From Moorena sp. SIOASIH (GTDB lineage Bacteria; Cyanobacteriota; Cyanobacteriia; Cyanobacteriales; Coleofasciculaceae), in assembly GCF_010671925.1 (NCBI RefSeq), contig NZ_JAAHIH010000009.1, positions 1-64,000 of the forward strand: a DNA stretch of 64,000 nt, read 5' to 3'. Each line of letters opens with the position of its first letter. The stretch's first letter is position 1. The translations under genes were made by a program, and so were the position numbers. The notes under the pieces were generated by a model. That model searched no databases and was not told the origin of the DNA. It worked only from the letters and a program-made list of their open reading frames with translations. Of this stretch, positions 34,695 to 42,976 are shown one piece after another.

Positions 34695-36431
34695 TCAGAC
34701 TACACCAGTGCCGGAATCCCCCTTGAATGAATCCAGCACCTGAAGCTCAATTGACGAAAAATTATTCCCAGGACAAATTTTTCCACCTACAACCGGATGG
34801 GATGCACCAGTACATGATGGCACAAAGTTGTAGAGTCCTTTTATACAGAGGAATCCCATCATTGCATACAAGACAGTTTCCCAAGATTTTTCTTCAAATC
34901 CTAGATCATTGAGAGAACGTAAAGTCTGAATATCTTGTCCAAGAGCATGACACAAATTTACTCGTAGTCTTTCCATAAAATAAGGGTTATTGCGAACACC
35001 ACCTCTGACAATGATATCGTCAGTACATGGTCCAAATTTTTTACACGCAAGTGCAATTGTCATCGCGCTAAGTTCTGTCAGAGTTGCAACAAAATCTTGA
35101 TCTGTACAGCCAAGTTCTTTTGCTTGCTGATGCCACTGATCAAAGCACGAACGTGTAAAATCATCAGGACCTACTGATATGGGAAGCTGATTTTTTTGAA
35201 AATGAGGGTGTTGCAACATCTCATCTAATAATGCTTTATTTATCTTCCCAATAAGACCTAACTTTCCATCTTTATCATATTCTAGGTTAGGATCACATTT
35301 ATTTGCAGCCCAGTCTATATAGAGAACGCCTAATCCAGGATCAAGTCCAGAAGGAAGTTCTACAGAACCTTGGGGTGGACAAAATGTCACGGAAGAAGTT
35401 CCACCAATGTTGATGCAAATACGCCACATTGAACTTCCTACTGGAGGGCGTAACATGAGGTAATCATAAGTACAGGTGCATGGTGAACCATTACCACCTG
35501 CTGCTACATCTGCTGAACGAAAATCTCCTACTGTTGTGATACCAAGTCCTTGAGCAATAGATGATAATTCACCAATTTCCCAGTGGGGATGTCCATGAAT
35601 AGTCTGACCATGAGAAGATACCAAATCAATTGTTTTTTTAGCAATAGAATGCTTAGCAAGGAATGTCAGTGCTGTTTCAACAAAATGTTTTGCTATCCCG
35701 TAATTTGCCGCATTGCATCCTTGCCAGTTACCTTCTCGTAAAGCAAATATTTCTTGACGCTTTTCTTTTAACCAGGGAAAGGTTTCAAAGGCAACAACAT
35801 GATATTTTAGCTCTGAAACCGTCCGAGACGAGGATAACAGAGGTTCTTCAAAATCAACTACAACTATGTCGATTCCATCAACCGCATTCCCAGACTGTAT
35901 CCCCAATACTCTGGTTAACTTGGTTGACGGTATTGCCTTTTTTAGTTTCAAAACCGTTGTATGTCTATTCCGAAACGGATCATCAAACGTAATGACAACA
36001 GCAAAGCCTTCTTTAATAAATGCTCTCCTTGATGCTACATTACTTGCATGGGCCATTGCATAGATTTCTTTAATATCTTGATGCTGTGTAAAAATATATT
36101 TTTTGGCACAGTTTACAAGCGCAGTTCCAATACCCATGCCCCAGTGCTCAGAATGAACGACTAATTCTATAATTTCAGCTGATGTCTTTTCGCCATAGTG
36201 ATCGCAAAACTGTCCTCCTAATCCTGCTGTAATTAAGCCAACCAGAATTTCCCCTGAAAATGCGCCCCAAGCAAATATTTCTCCACTTTTAAGTTTGTTA
36301 AAATGGTCTCGAATCGGTTGCTCAGGACACCAATTATATTCTGTTTTTCCATGGGTAAATAGAAAGCTTATTAATGTTTCTGCTTTAAACGTCTTTGGCA
36401 AAAGTTTGTATTCAATACTTGATAATTTCAT
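34695..36431 (-). CDS. GNAT acetyltransferase fused to an AnmK-like kinase
   Basis: 578 aa in one uninterrupted frame. Residues 1-165: GNAT domain with acetyl-CoA loop HWGMGIGTAL (96-105) and ASNVASRRAFIKEGF. Residues 172-560: anhydro-N-acetylmuramic acid kinase fold, with GIQSGNAVDGID (normally GxMSGTSxDGxD), GDFRSADVAAGGNGSP, CINIGGTSSVTF, GLDPGLGVLYIDWA and VRGGVRNNPYF. The catalytic Asp of DFRxxD is kept, but SGT-S is SGN-A, so substrate use may differ from cell-wall recycling. AnmK is normally about 370 aa and alone. Four bases after the upstream methyltransferase stop, so they form a leftward pair convergent with the sbn operon. A combined acyl- and phosphate-transfer role on a small molecule is possible. 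Confidence 0.82.
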   Translation of the reverse strand: MKLSSIEYKLLPKTFKAETLISFLFTHGKTEYNWCPEQPIRDHFNKLKSGEIFAWGAFSGEILVGLITAGLGGQFCDHYGEKTSAEIIELVVHSEHWGMGIGTALVNCAKKYIFTQHQDIKEIYAMAHASNVASRRAFIKEGFAVVITFDDPFRNRHTTVLKLKKAIPSTKLTRVLGIQSGNAVDGIDIVVVDFEEPLLSSSRTVSELKYHVVAFETFPWLKEKRQEIFALREGNWQGCNAANYGIAKHFVETALTFLAKHSIAKKTIDLVSSHGQTIHGHPHWEIGELSSIAQGLGITTVGDFRSADVAAGGNGSPCTCTYDYLMLRPPVGSSMWRICINIGGTSSVTFCPPQGSVELPSGLDPGLGVLYIDWAANKCDPNLEYDKDGKLGLIGKINKALLDEMLQHPHFQKNQLPISVGPDDFTRSCFDQWHQQAKELGCTDQDFVATLTELSAMTIALACKKFGPCTDDIIVRGGVRNNPYFMERLRVNLCHALGQDIQTLRSLNDLGFEEKSWETVLYAMMGFLCIKGLYNFVPSCTGASHPVVGGKICPGNNFSSIELQVLDSFKGDSGTGVV

Positions 36432-36435
36432 ATTA

Positions 36436-37134
36436 TTACTCTAGAACTTGATAGACATCCTCTGTATAATGTAAGTCTGGCGTATTGATATACTCAGTCA
36501 TATTGGTACAATAATTTTTAATATTGTGATAGAGGGATTTCCACAAACCTTCATTCGTCATCTTCTCAGCCTCATCCATAAAACCAAAGGCTCTAAATCT
36601 ATCTATTCTATTGGCAAGAATAATATGACCTCCCCTTTTAGTTACTCTCAGAAATTCTCTCAGCAATTGAGGATGGTTGACATGTATGAGGACGCCTATA
36701 GATATAATGGCATCAAAAAAATTATCTTCAAAAGCAAGAGGCTTATATAGATCTGCCCAATTAAGGCATTCATAATTGCCATCAGTTTTCGCCTTTTCCA
36801 GCATCTGTGTAGAAATATCGATACCCCATAGTCTTTTATAATTATATCTAGCTAGTTCTTGACCAATTAAACCAGTACCCACGCCTGCATCTAAAATCAA
36901 TTGATGTGGAAACACAAACTTCCTTATTATTGGAATAATATATTCAGGATACCAACCAAACTCTTCACGCATAAAAACATCATAATAATCCGCTAGCAGA
37001 TCATACTCATCTTGTGTTTCATTACCTAAAACAGAATATTCTATACCATCTTTAAACAATGTTTCTGATGCATCAGAATATCTATTTCGGAATTCTTCGA
37101 GATTCATGAAATCTTCTGATTTTTGCTGGCTCAT
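36436..37134 (-). CDS. Class I SAM-dependent methyltransferase
   Basis: 232 aa. SAM motif I LILDAGVGTGLIGQEL, then GIDISTQMLEKAK and a DAIISIGVLIHV acidic-loop segment, and VTKRGGHIILAN after it. The N-terminal EYDLLADYYDVFMREEFGWYP lid resembles small-molecule O/N-methyltransferases. The stop codon and the start of the GNAT-AnmK gene are 4 bp apart, so they are cotranscribed. The AT-rich composition is that of the facing sbn operon. Substrate unknown. Confidence 0.85.
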   Translation of the reverse strand: MSQQKSEDFMNLEEFRNRYSDASETLFKDGIEYSVLGNETQDEYDLLADYYDVFMREEFGWYPEYIIPIIRKFVFPHQLILDAGVGTGLIGQELARYNYKRLWGIDISTQMLEKAKTDGNYECLNWADLYKPLAFEDNFFDAIISIGVLIHVNHPQLLREFLRVTKRGGHIILANRIDRFRAFGFMDEAEKMTNEGLWKSLYHNIKNYCTNMTEYINTPDLHYTEDVYQVLE

Positions 37135-37530
37135 AGCTCCTCGCTCATCTTATGTTATTGAAAAGTTACATAGTAAAGTGAATAAGTTCATTAATTTTAA
37201 AGGCTCAAAAGCATATATTGAGTAGCTTGGCTTTCGTCACTATCATGTTAAGATTTTACTACAAATAAAGGCATATCAACATAAGTCCTGCATTCTTATT
37301 TGGGGTAAAACTGGCGAAGCTGTCACCAAGTGCAGGATAAACTGGAAACAGCTACTGTGTAAGGCTTTCAGAAAGTGAAAACGTGGATCTTTGCAGTCGT
37401 GAAGATATTGCAGCTTCTGGGTAGTTTCTGCAAAATTGGGCTGGAATAGCTCAAATTAATAAATAGCTAAAATATATACACAGCAAAGGTTTCAGGGATT
37501 TTTGCAACCTTACTATTTTAATCATCCCAA
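37135..37530. other. Intergenic region upstream of the methyltransferase
   Basis: AT-rich, presumably with the promoter of the leftward pair. No other gene seen. Confidence 0.4.
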
Positions 37531-37598
37531 CTGGGGGGGCGACATGAGAGCTAAAAAGTAGACTGTATAAGCTTCATAGGTCTCATACCTGTCTTGAT

Positions 37599-37730
37599 GC
37601 AGTCGCTGGGGGAACGGCAGTCGCTCATGGGGGAGACCACGGCAGTCGCTCATGGGGGAAACCACGGCAGTTGCTGGGGGAACGGCAGTCGCTCATGGGG
37701 GAAACCACGGCAGTCGCTCATGGGGGGAAC
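37599..37730. repeat. Tandem array, ~25-bp unit ggcagtcgctcatgggggaa + accac
   Basis: Four long units alternate with short 17-18 bp units (ggcagttgctgggggaac) that lack catg and part of the end. All frames are open in places, but the predicted peptides are plainly repeat translation. Confidence 0.9.
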
Positions 37731-37844
37731 CCCCAAGACCGCGCTGCCTCCCCAAGACCGCGCTGCCTCCCCAAGACCGCGCTGCCTCCCCAAGACCGCG
37801 CTGCCTCCCCAAGACCGCGCTGCCTCCCCAAGACCGCGCTGCAT
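37731..37844. repeat. Six exact 19-bp repeats ccccaagaccgcgctgcct
   Basis: Units start at 37731, 37750, 37769, 37788, 37807 and 37826; only the last changes (tgca). No spacers differ, so this is a tandem array and not CRISPR. Confidence 0.97.
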
Positions 37845-38130
37845 CGCTCGTAAATAATTACTGAGGGGGTGACATTAGCCCTGAAAAGCTTACTAGATAA
37901 GGCTTTGATGCCAATTATCTCAGAAAATATCAACTCCCAAATTGACCCTCCTGTGATTTTATGGAAGCTCAAACCCTTATAACTACGTCCAAGGTCAGCC
38001 CAAAACAGCATGTATCTTTCAGGTGCGACCCGTGGCGAATTTAATTCGCCAAGGTCAAGAGCACCGATTAAGTAACAGATGGGCTGAACATATTACCCAG
38101 TAAGGATTTTAGCTTGCATGTCACCCCCCC

Positions 38131-38250
38131 AGCTTCGTCAGTTGTGTCAACACAGCCTTGATTGTCGGAAAGTTTCCTTCTACTCTTTATTTCTTTTGTC
38201 AAGTACAATTTATACCAAATTCAATGGGATTACCCTGCTGATTAATGGTT
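38131..38250 (-). pseudogene. ISAs1 fragment with shared upstream unit
   Basis: Read leftward, this matches the unit at 28084-28185 and enters the transposase frame as FPTIKAVLTQLTKL before being cut by the terminal-repeat element at 38131. Only about 14 codons of transposase remain. Confidence 0.7.
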
Positions 38251-38265
38251 TAATGAATAATCCCA

Positions 38266-39507
38266 CTAATTATCTAGAATGCTCAATCCCTCAATTACTC
38301 CTCCCCCTCTTCCCTTTCCTAGCAAAAATTTATAGGCTGCTAGAGTTTCCCTTGCCGTTCTCTCCCAAGAGAATAGCATCGCTCTTTCCTTACCCTTTCT
38401 AATCAATTCCTCCCGCAACGAAGAATTACTGATCACCTTGACCATAGCATCTGCTAATTCAATTGACTGATTAGGGTCAATTAAAATTGCGGCATCTCCC
38501 GCTACTTCAGGCAGGGATGAAGTATTAGAGGTAATCACAGGGGCACCCAAAGTCATCGCTTCCAAAACAGGCAGACCAAACCCTTCATAGTAGGAAGGAT
38601 ACACAAAAACATCTGCATTTGAGTAAAACCAGGCTACTAGTTGATTCGATAAGTAGCCCAGATGATGAATATGGTGTTTCCAAGGGGAGCTAGCAATAGC
38701 TGCAAAAATAGATTCATAAGACCATCCTTTTTGCCCAATCAGTACTAACTGATGCTCAATTTGATGCCGTTGCTTTAAATAATTAAATGCTGCAATCAGA
38801 GTATTAATATTTTTCCTGGGCTCAAGAGTACTCACAAATAAAATATAGGGTTGGGCGAAGTCGTAATTAACCGATTTCAGCAAAGACTCCACCTTGGTAT
38901 TCGGTAAATCTAGTGTATTCGGTAAATCTAGGGTAGAGTAACGGCTAGCTTGAGGAATAACTTGGATGTTGTCAGGATTCACTCCTAAGTAATTGACGAT
39001 ATCTTGTTTAGTAGACTGGGAAACAGTAATCACTAAATTAGTCCACCGTAAACATTGTTTTACCCGAGCAGTATAGCTTTTAACAATTGAGTTAACATAC
39101 TGAGGATATTTAATAAAGGTTAGGTCATGAATCGTCATAACCCGCAAGCTTTTTCGACAGGGATAAACCACATGGTCAGTACCATGGACGATATCAGGAT
39201 TACCTAAGTATTGCTCACAATAAGGTAAAATGGGATTAGGTACAGTGGCTAGTAAACTAGAGATTGTAACCGGTAACGGTATAGTTTTAATCTCTATATT
39301 CTTAATCTCTAAATGCCTAGTTAGCAATTCCAGAAATGACCAATCACGAGATAACCATTTTCTTACACTTGGTTGATAGGCGACACTTAACTGAAAGTCT
39401 TCCTGACCTTGTAGCTTATGGAGTGCCTGAATTAAATTTAAGGCATACATCCCAATGCCACTTAACCTATGGCGGATTGGTGTAGCATCAACAGCAATTT
39501 TGATCAT
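38266..39507 (-). CDS. Glycosyltransferase, GT4 (family 1-like)
   Basis: 413 aa. GT-B fold: an N-terminal MIKIAVDATPIRHRLSGIGM with the sugar-acceptor loop, and a C-terminal donor domain with YILFVSTLEPRKNINTLIAA and the E-x7-E type motif YPSYYEGFGLPVLEAMTLGA. Likely transfers a hexose (mannosyl- or glucosyl-type) during surface polysaccharide synthesis. Last gene of a leftward pair after the capsule-type gene at 39563. It ends 135 bases right of the terminal-repeat element. Confidence 0.9.
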   Translation of the reverse strand: MIKIAVDATPIRHRLSGIGMYALNLIQALHKLQGQEDFQLSVAYQPSVRKWLSRDWSFLELLTRHLEIKNIEIKTIPLPVTISSLLATVPNPILPYCEQYLGNPDIVHGTDHVVYPCRKSLRVMTIHDLTFIKYPQYVNSIVKSYTARVKQCLRWTNLVITVSQSTKQDIVNYLGVNPDNIQVIPQASRYSTLDLPNTLDLPNTKVESLLKSVNYDFAQPYILFVSTLEPRKNINTLIAAFNYLKQRHQIEHQLVLIGQKGWSYESIFAAIASSPWKHHIHHLGYLSNQLVAWFYSNADVFVYPSYYEGFGLPVLEAMTLGAPVITSNTSSLPEVAGDAAILIDPNQSIELADAMVKVISNSSLREELIRKGKERAMLFSWERTARETLAAYKFLLGKGRGGGVIEGLSILDN

Positions 39508-39516
39508 AGTGTAATC

Positions 39517-39567
39517 ATTAGTTAATTACCAAGTAGAATTATAATTTGTACTTGGTAATTAACTAAT
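39517..39567. repeat. 19-bp perfect inverted repeat between two polysaccharide genes
   Basis: Arms 39517-39535 (attagttaattaccaagta) and 39549-39567 pair exactly; the right arm overlaps the last codons and stop of the gene at 39563. It may attenuate transcription into the glycosyltransferase or act as a processing stem. Confidence 0.75.
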
Positions 39568-41245
39568 TAGTATATATAAACTCTGTTCCGGTCAAGATGC
39601 CGTCACAAATAACATCTAACCCTTTACTTTTACCAGGAATTAATTCATTGACATCAGATACCTGAAGTTTAAATTCCGATGGATTACTAGCTTCGGTGGT
39701 CATCTCTAGAGGAATCATGCGGCGGAAGAAAAAGTGATAGGCATACTTCCTTGCTCGTTTGATGATTGCTTCAGGTAAGCCATCCCCTAGGGGTAACTGA
39801 TCTAAATACTGAACATACTCCTCTACAGAACTCGCATCCATAGTGATGCCTTTATTACGAATCCAGGCTTCTCCTGCAACGATTACAGGTATACCCATGC
39901 TAGTTAATTCTACGCCCATTTTAGTGCCATAGATCAGGGCAGCATTACATTGGAGGATAGCAGCATAGGTGCTAACGGGACTTTCTGGGGGAATCACAAA
40001 CACATTTGGAGGCAGAGTGGGGAAAACCTGACGAATTTCCTCAAACAAGGGTTGACGCGATCGCAAAGTTCCTCGAATTTCCGCTGGGTGAATCCGAATT
40101 AACAATTGTAACTCTGGTCGCTTAGCAAAATAGCGAATAGTTGTCAATACCCATTCCAGCATATTCGGAAAAGCATTAACTGGGTAATGGAGTTGAGCAT
40201 CCCACATCACATTAGTCAGTAACCCAATACAAGGACGAGAAAAGTCTACTCCTACCGCATCAGTAATTTTGGTCAGGTCAAACTGAGGACTTTCATGGAA
40301 CCAAATCCAATCCTGAGTTCCTTGCCACCGACTTTTCAAATAGTCCATCAACTTCTGTTCCATCTGGGAAGTCCACGGTATAGTTTCCCAATTACTGACT
40401 GGCTCCCACATCAGCTGGTGATGATAGGTTTGATGGTGACTAAAGATAAAGCACTGTTTGCGATAAGCAGGATTCCAGTTGACCACCCGCACCCCTTCCT
40501 GACGGGCTACTTCACCAGTCAACCCCTGAGGAACATAAATGCCATGGTTAAATACAGCACAATCAACCTTAACGGTTTGCAGCAGCCGACGGGTTGCCCA
40601 AGTGGTCAGGATTGCTGCTTGGAAGTAACGCTTGAGAATCGGCTCAGCATTGGGTTCCCCTTCCAGAGAAGCACGAGCATAAAATCGCAGAGCTCCCGCT
40701 AAAGCGTGTTCCCCCACAGCTACCCCATTTAGGGTGTACTTTTCAATCTCAGCAATGGTTAGACTACTAGCTATCTCCTTGGCCTGTTGGTAATCTGTCT
40801 GTGTGAGAAAATGACTGTAGCGATGGATAGTCAATCCTAGGGGCTTATAGATCCGATCGGCTAGGGGAAAGCAGTCGTTACACAAGTCACGTTTAGGACC
40901 ATGGTTTACAAACAAGTCCTGTTTGGGGTAAAAACTGACATCACACCAAAAACAAGCCGGTAAAATACCATCACAGAGCAAAATGTGAACTTGAGCACCC
41001 CTGAGGGTTAACCCCACTGCTAGTAGACTTTCTAAAGTGATGGAATGGATTTCACCACCCACACTAGTAGCTACCAGAATCTTAGAGCCAGTTTGGGCAG
41101 CCTTTAGGGCATTTTGCCATTGGTTTAGAGACCCTTTCAAGACTAAATCCCACCTTGGCTGATCTCGAATAATGCGCTGTCTACGCTTATAGAGCTTAAC
41201 CCTGCGATGAAGGGATTTGTTCCGCTTGAGAAACTCTTTGATCAT
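39563..41245 (-). CDS. Capsule polysaccharide biosynthesis-like protein
   Basis: 560 aa. An N-terminal basic stretch (KRNKSLHRRVKLYKRRQRII) is followed by KILVATSVGGEIHSITLESL and a Cys-rich loop (DGILPACFWCDVSF, RDLCNDCFPLADRIY), then a GT-B-like C-terminal half (LQLLIRIHPAEIRGTLRSRQ, ALIYGTKMGVELTSMGIPVI). The last part matches KpsC/KpsS-type capsule transferases in pattern (H-P...E, G-x-E). Probably a surface glycan transferase; substrate unknown. In the same leftward unit as the GT4 gene. Confidence 0.72.
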   Translation of the reverse strand: MIKEFLKRNKSLHRRVKLYKRRQRIIRDQPRWDLVLKGSLNQWQNALKAAQTGSKILVATSVGGEIHSITLESLLAVGLTLRGAQVHILLCDGILPACFWCDVSFYPKQDLFVNHGPKRDLCNDCFPLADRIYKPLGLTIHRYSHFLTQTDYQQAKEIASSLTIAEIEKYTLNGVAVGEHALAGALRFYARASLEGEPNAEPILKRYFQAAILTTWATRRLLQTVKVDCAVFNHGIYVPQGLTGEVARQEGVRVVNWNPAYRKQCFIFSHHQTYHHQLMWEPVSNWETIPWTSQMEQKLMDYLKSRWQGTQDWIWFHESPQFDLTKITDAVGVDFSRPCIGLLTNVMWDAQLHYPVNAFPNMLEWVLTTIRYFAKRPELQLLIRIHPAEIRGTLRSRQPLFEEIRQVFPTLPPNVFVIPPESPVSTYAAILQCNAALIYGTKMGVELTSMGIPVIVAGEAWIRNKGITMDASSVEEYVQYLDQLPLGDGLPEAIIKRARKYAYHFFFRRMIPLEMTTEASNPSEFKLQVSDVNELIPGKSKGLDVICDGILTGTEFIYTN

Positions 41246-41250
41246 TTGAT

Positions 41251-41278
41251 GGTTGACGGTTGACGTTTGACGGTTGAG
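41251..41278. repeat. Heptamer array (ggttgac)4
   Basis: ggttgac, ggttgac, gtttgac, ggttgag immediately upstream of the capsule-type gene start (41245). Confidence 0.8.
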
Positions 41279-41400
41279 TGTGAACAGGTGACAGTCAGCT
41301 AAGCCAGATTACTAGCATATTACTTTCACCATAGAGGTTTGGAGATCATTGCTTTTGTATGTACTTTATGTAATCGTAACTGTAACCCCAAGGCACAACC

Positions 41401-42345
41401 ATGCGAGAACTCTATCCCCCCATCGAACCTTACAACCAGCAAACCCTAACAGTTTCTAACCTACACACGATTTATTTTGAAGAGTCTGGTAACCCACAAG
41501 GTCAGCCAGTAGTGGTGTTACACGGAGGACCAGGAGGTGGTAGCCAACCGGTTTATCGGCAATACTTTGACCCACAGAAATGGCGAATTGTGATGTTTGA
41601 CCAACGGGGTTGTGGTAAAAGTATCCCCCATGCTGAACTTGAGCAGAACACTACCTGGGATTTAGTTAGTGATATCGAAAAACTGCGAGTAAAACTGGGT
41701 ATTGAGCAGTGGGTAGTTTTTGGCGGTAGTTGGGGTAGTACTCTGTCTTTAGCCTATAGTCAAACCCATCCTGAACGCTGTCTAGGACTGATCTTGCGGG
41801 GCATTTTTATGCTCAGGCAAAAGGAAATTCGTTGGTTCTATCAGGAGGGAACAAGCTATATTTTTCCTGATGCTTGGGAAGACTATATCAAGCCGATTCC
41901 AGAAGCAGAACGCCATGATCTTATTTCTGCTTACTATCGACGGTTGACCAGTCCGGATCCTCAAACCCGCAATTCAGCAGCTCGGGCTTGGTCAATTTGG
42001 GAGGCAAGTACTAGTAAACTCTTTCAAGACCCAACCCTAATCCAAAAGTTTGGTGAGGGTGAATTTGCTGATGCCTTTGCCAGAATTGAGTGTCATTATT
42101 TTGTCAATCAAGGCTTTTTTGAACCAGAAGACCAGTTACTGAAGAATATAAATCGGATTAAATCTATCCCTGGGGTGATTGTCCAGGGACGCTATGATGT
42201 GGTATGTCCGATGGTATCAGCTTGGGAATTACATCGGGCTTGGCCAGAAGCTGAGTTGATTGTGGTACCTGATGCCGGTCATTCCATGGCAGAACCAGGT
42301 ATCCGCAGTGCTTTGCTCGAAGCAACGGATAAGTTTTTGAGCTGA
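41401..42345 (+). CDS. pip: Proline iminopeptidase
   Basis: 314 aa, alpha/beta-hydrolase S33. Removes N-terminal proline from peptides. HGGPGGG is the oxyanion region, FDQRGCGKS a family signature, GGSWGSTL carries the nucleophile Ser, and Asp and His follow in GRYDVVCP and DAGHSMAEP. Length fits the bacterial monomeric enzyme. Monocistronic, followed by two strong hairpins. Confidence 0.95.
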   Translation: MRELYPPIEPYNQQTLTVSNLHTIYFEESGNPQGQPVVVLHGGPGGGSQPVYRQYFDPQKWRIVMFDQRGCGKSIPHAELEQNTTWDLVSDIEKLRVKLGIEQWVVFGGSWGSTLSLAYSQTHPERCLGLILRGIFMLRQKEIRWFYQEGTSYIFPDAWEDYIKPIPEAERHDLISAYYRRLTSPDPQTRNSAARAWSIWEASTSKLFQDPTLIQKFGEGEFADAFARIECHYFVNQGFFEPEDQLLKNINRIKSIPGVIVQGRYDVVCPMVSAWELHRAWPEAELIVVPDAGHSMAEPGIRSALLEATDKFLS

Positions 42346-42348
42346 CTG

Positions 42349-42413
42349 GCTAACAAGCAGCTTTGTTAGCCTTACTAGGAATCTAACAAGCAGCTTTGTT
42401 AGATTCCTAGTAA
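42349..42413 (+). terminator. Twin hairpins after pip
   Basis: gctaacaa...ttgttagc (42349-42370) is followed by an 18-bp perfect stem with arms ttactaggaatctaacaa (42372-42389) and ttgttagattcctagtaa (42396-42413). The loops share gcagctt, so the second looks like an extended copy of the first. There is no T-run. Confidence 0.65.
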
Positions 42414-42632
42414 CAAAAGAGTAAACAGCTAAGGTCGAGAGATGAAATTAAATCAACATCTCAATCTCAAAGAGTGGAAAAAAATTATCAGCTGGTTTGA
42501 TATCGACTGGTTTAGGGATGGGTTGGTGCGTTTCCCTTCCCCATACGCACCAACCTTGATCAGAGATCCCACTGAAAGGTTTTGTTCTACAGCAGGTTGC
42601 TCTGCAACAACTCTCCTTGATCCGCTATCCCG

Positions 42633-42863
42633 TCAACCGTCGCTCTGTGTCTGCTCATGAGCCTCTTGGGTTGTTTGATCTTCTGTTTCTGTAAGGTTTC
42701 CTGGTTGATCTATGTCGTCGGGTTGCTTTCTCTGCGTGGATAGCCATTCCTCCTCCTGTTTTTGTCTTTCTAGCAATCGTCTTTCTAGTTCCTTCTGTAA
42801 TTCTTCCGGTTTGTCTTTTAAATGCTCTAGTCCTAACCTTCTTAATCTCTCTTCAGTTGACAT
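42633..42863 (-). CDS. Small acidic/charged protein downstream of the DUF4157 gene
   Basis: 76 aa, rich in Glu, Arg and Gln (MSTEERLRRLGLEHLKDKPE, then ELQKELERRLLERQKQEEEW). Entirely helical/coiled-coil in appearance with a disordered Thr/Gln/Asp tail. Same strand as the eCIS-core gene and 113 bp after it, so possibly an accessory or immunity-type partner; no homology recognised. Confidence 0.5.
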   Translation of the reverse strand: MSTEERLRRLGLEHLKDKPEELQKELERRLLERQKQEEEWLSTQRKQPDDIDQPGNLTETEDQTTQEAHEQTQSDG

Positions 42864-42976
42864 GGTTTGTTCCTCTGATACGGTTTACTATTTCTTTCTG
42901 CTACTGGTAAAGATGTAGTGATTTGGCTAGGGTATGTTCAATGTTTCGGGTGCTCAAATCACTATTTTTTAACCAG

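Larger units (their letters stand above)
37531..38132. mobile_element. ~600-bp element with 26-bp terminal inverted repeats
   Basis: The left end ctgggggggcgacatgagag then ctaaaa (37531-37556) is the imperfect inverse of ttttagcttgcatgtcaccc then ccccag (38107-38132). A third, direct copy of the end occurs internally (ctgagggggtgacattag near 37861). Inside lie two tandem arrays and a ggcgaatttaattcgcc palindrome (38033-38049). No transposase. The right end abuts an ISAs1 fragment, suggesting insertion there. Confidence 0.65.

Noticed and set aside
37731..37844. CRISPR array
   Set aside because: Six 19-bp repeats follow each other directly with no unique spacers, and no cas genes are present.
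37594..37857. Proteins made of RCLPKTALPPQDRAASP repeats in several frames
   Set aside because: All frames of the 19-bp array are open on both strands; this is repeat translation, not a gene.
42442..42660. 72-aa plus-strand frame after pip
   Set aside because: Overlaps the end of the 76-aa minus-strand gene and has a Cys/Ser/Arg-rich tail without family resemblance; I favour the minus-strand gene.
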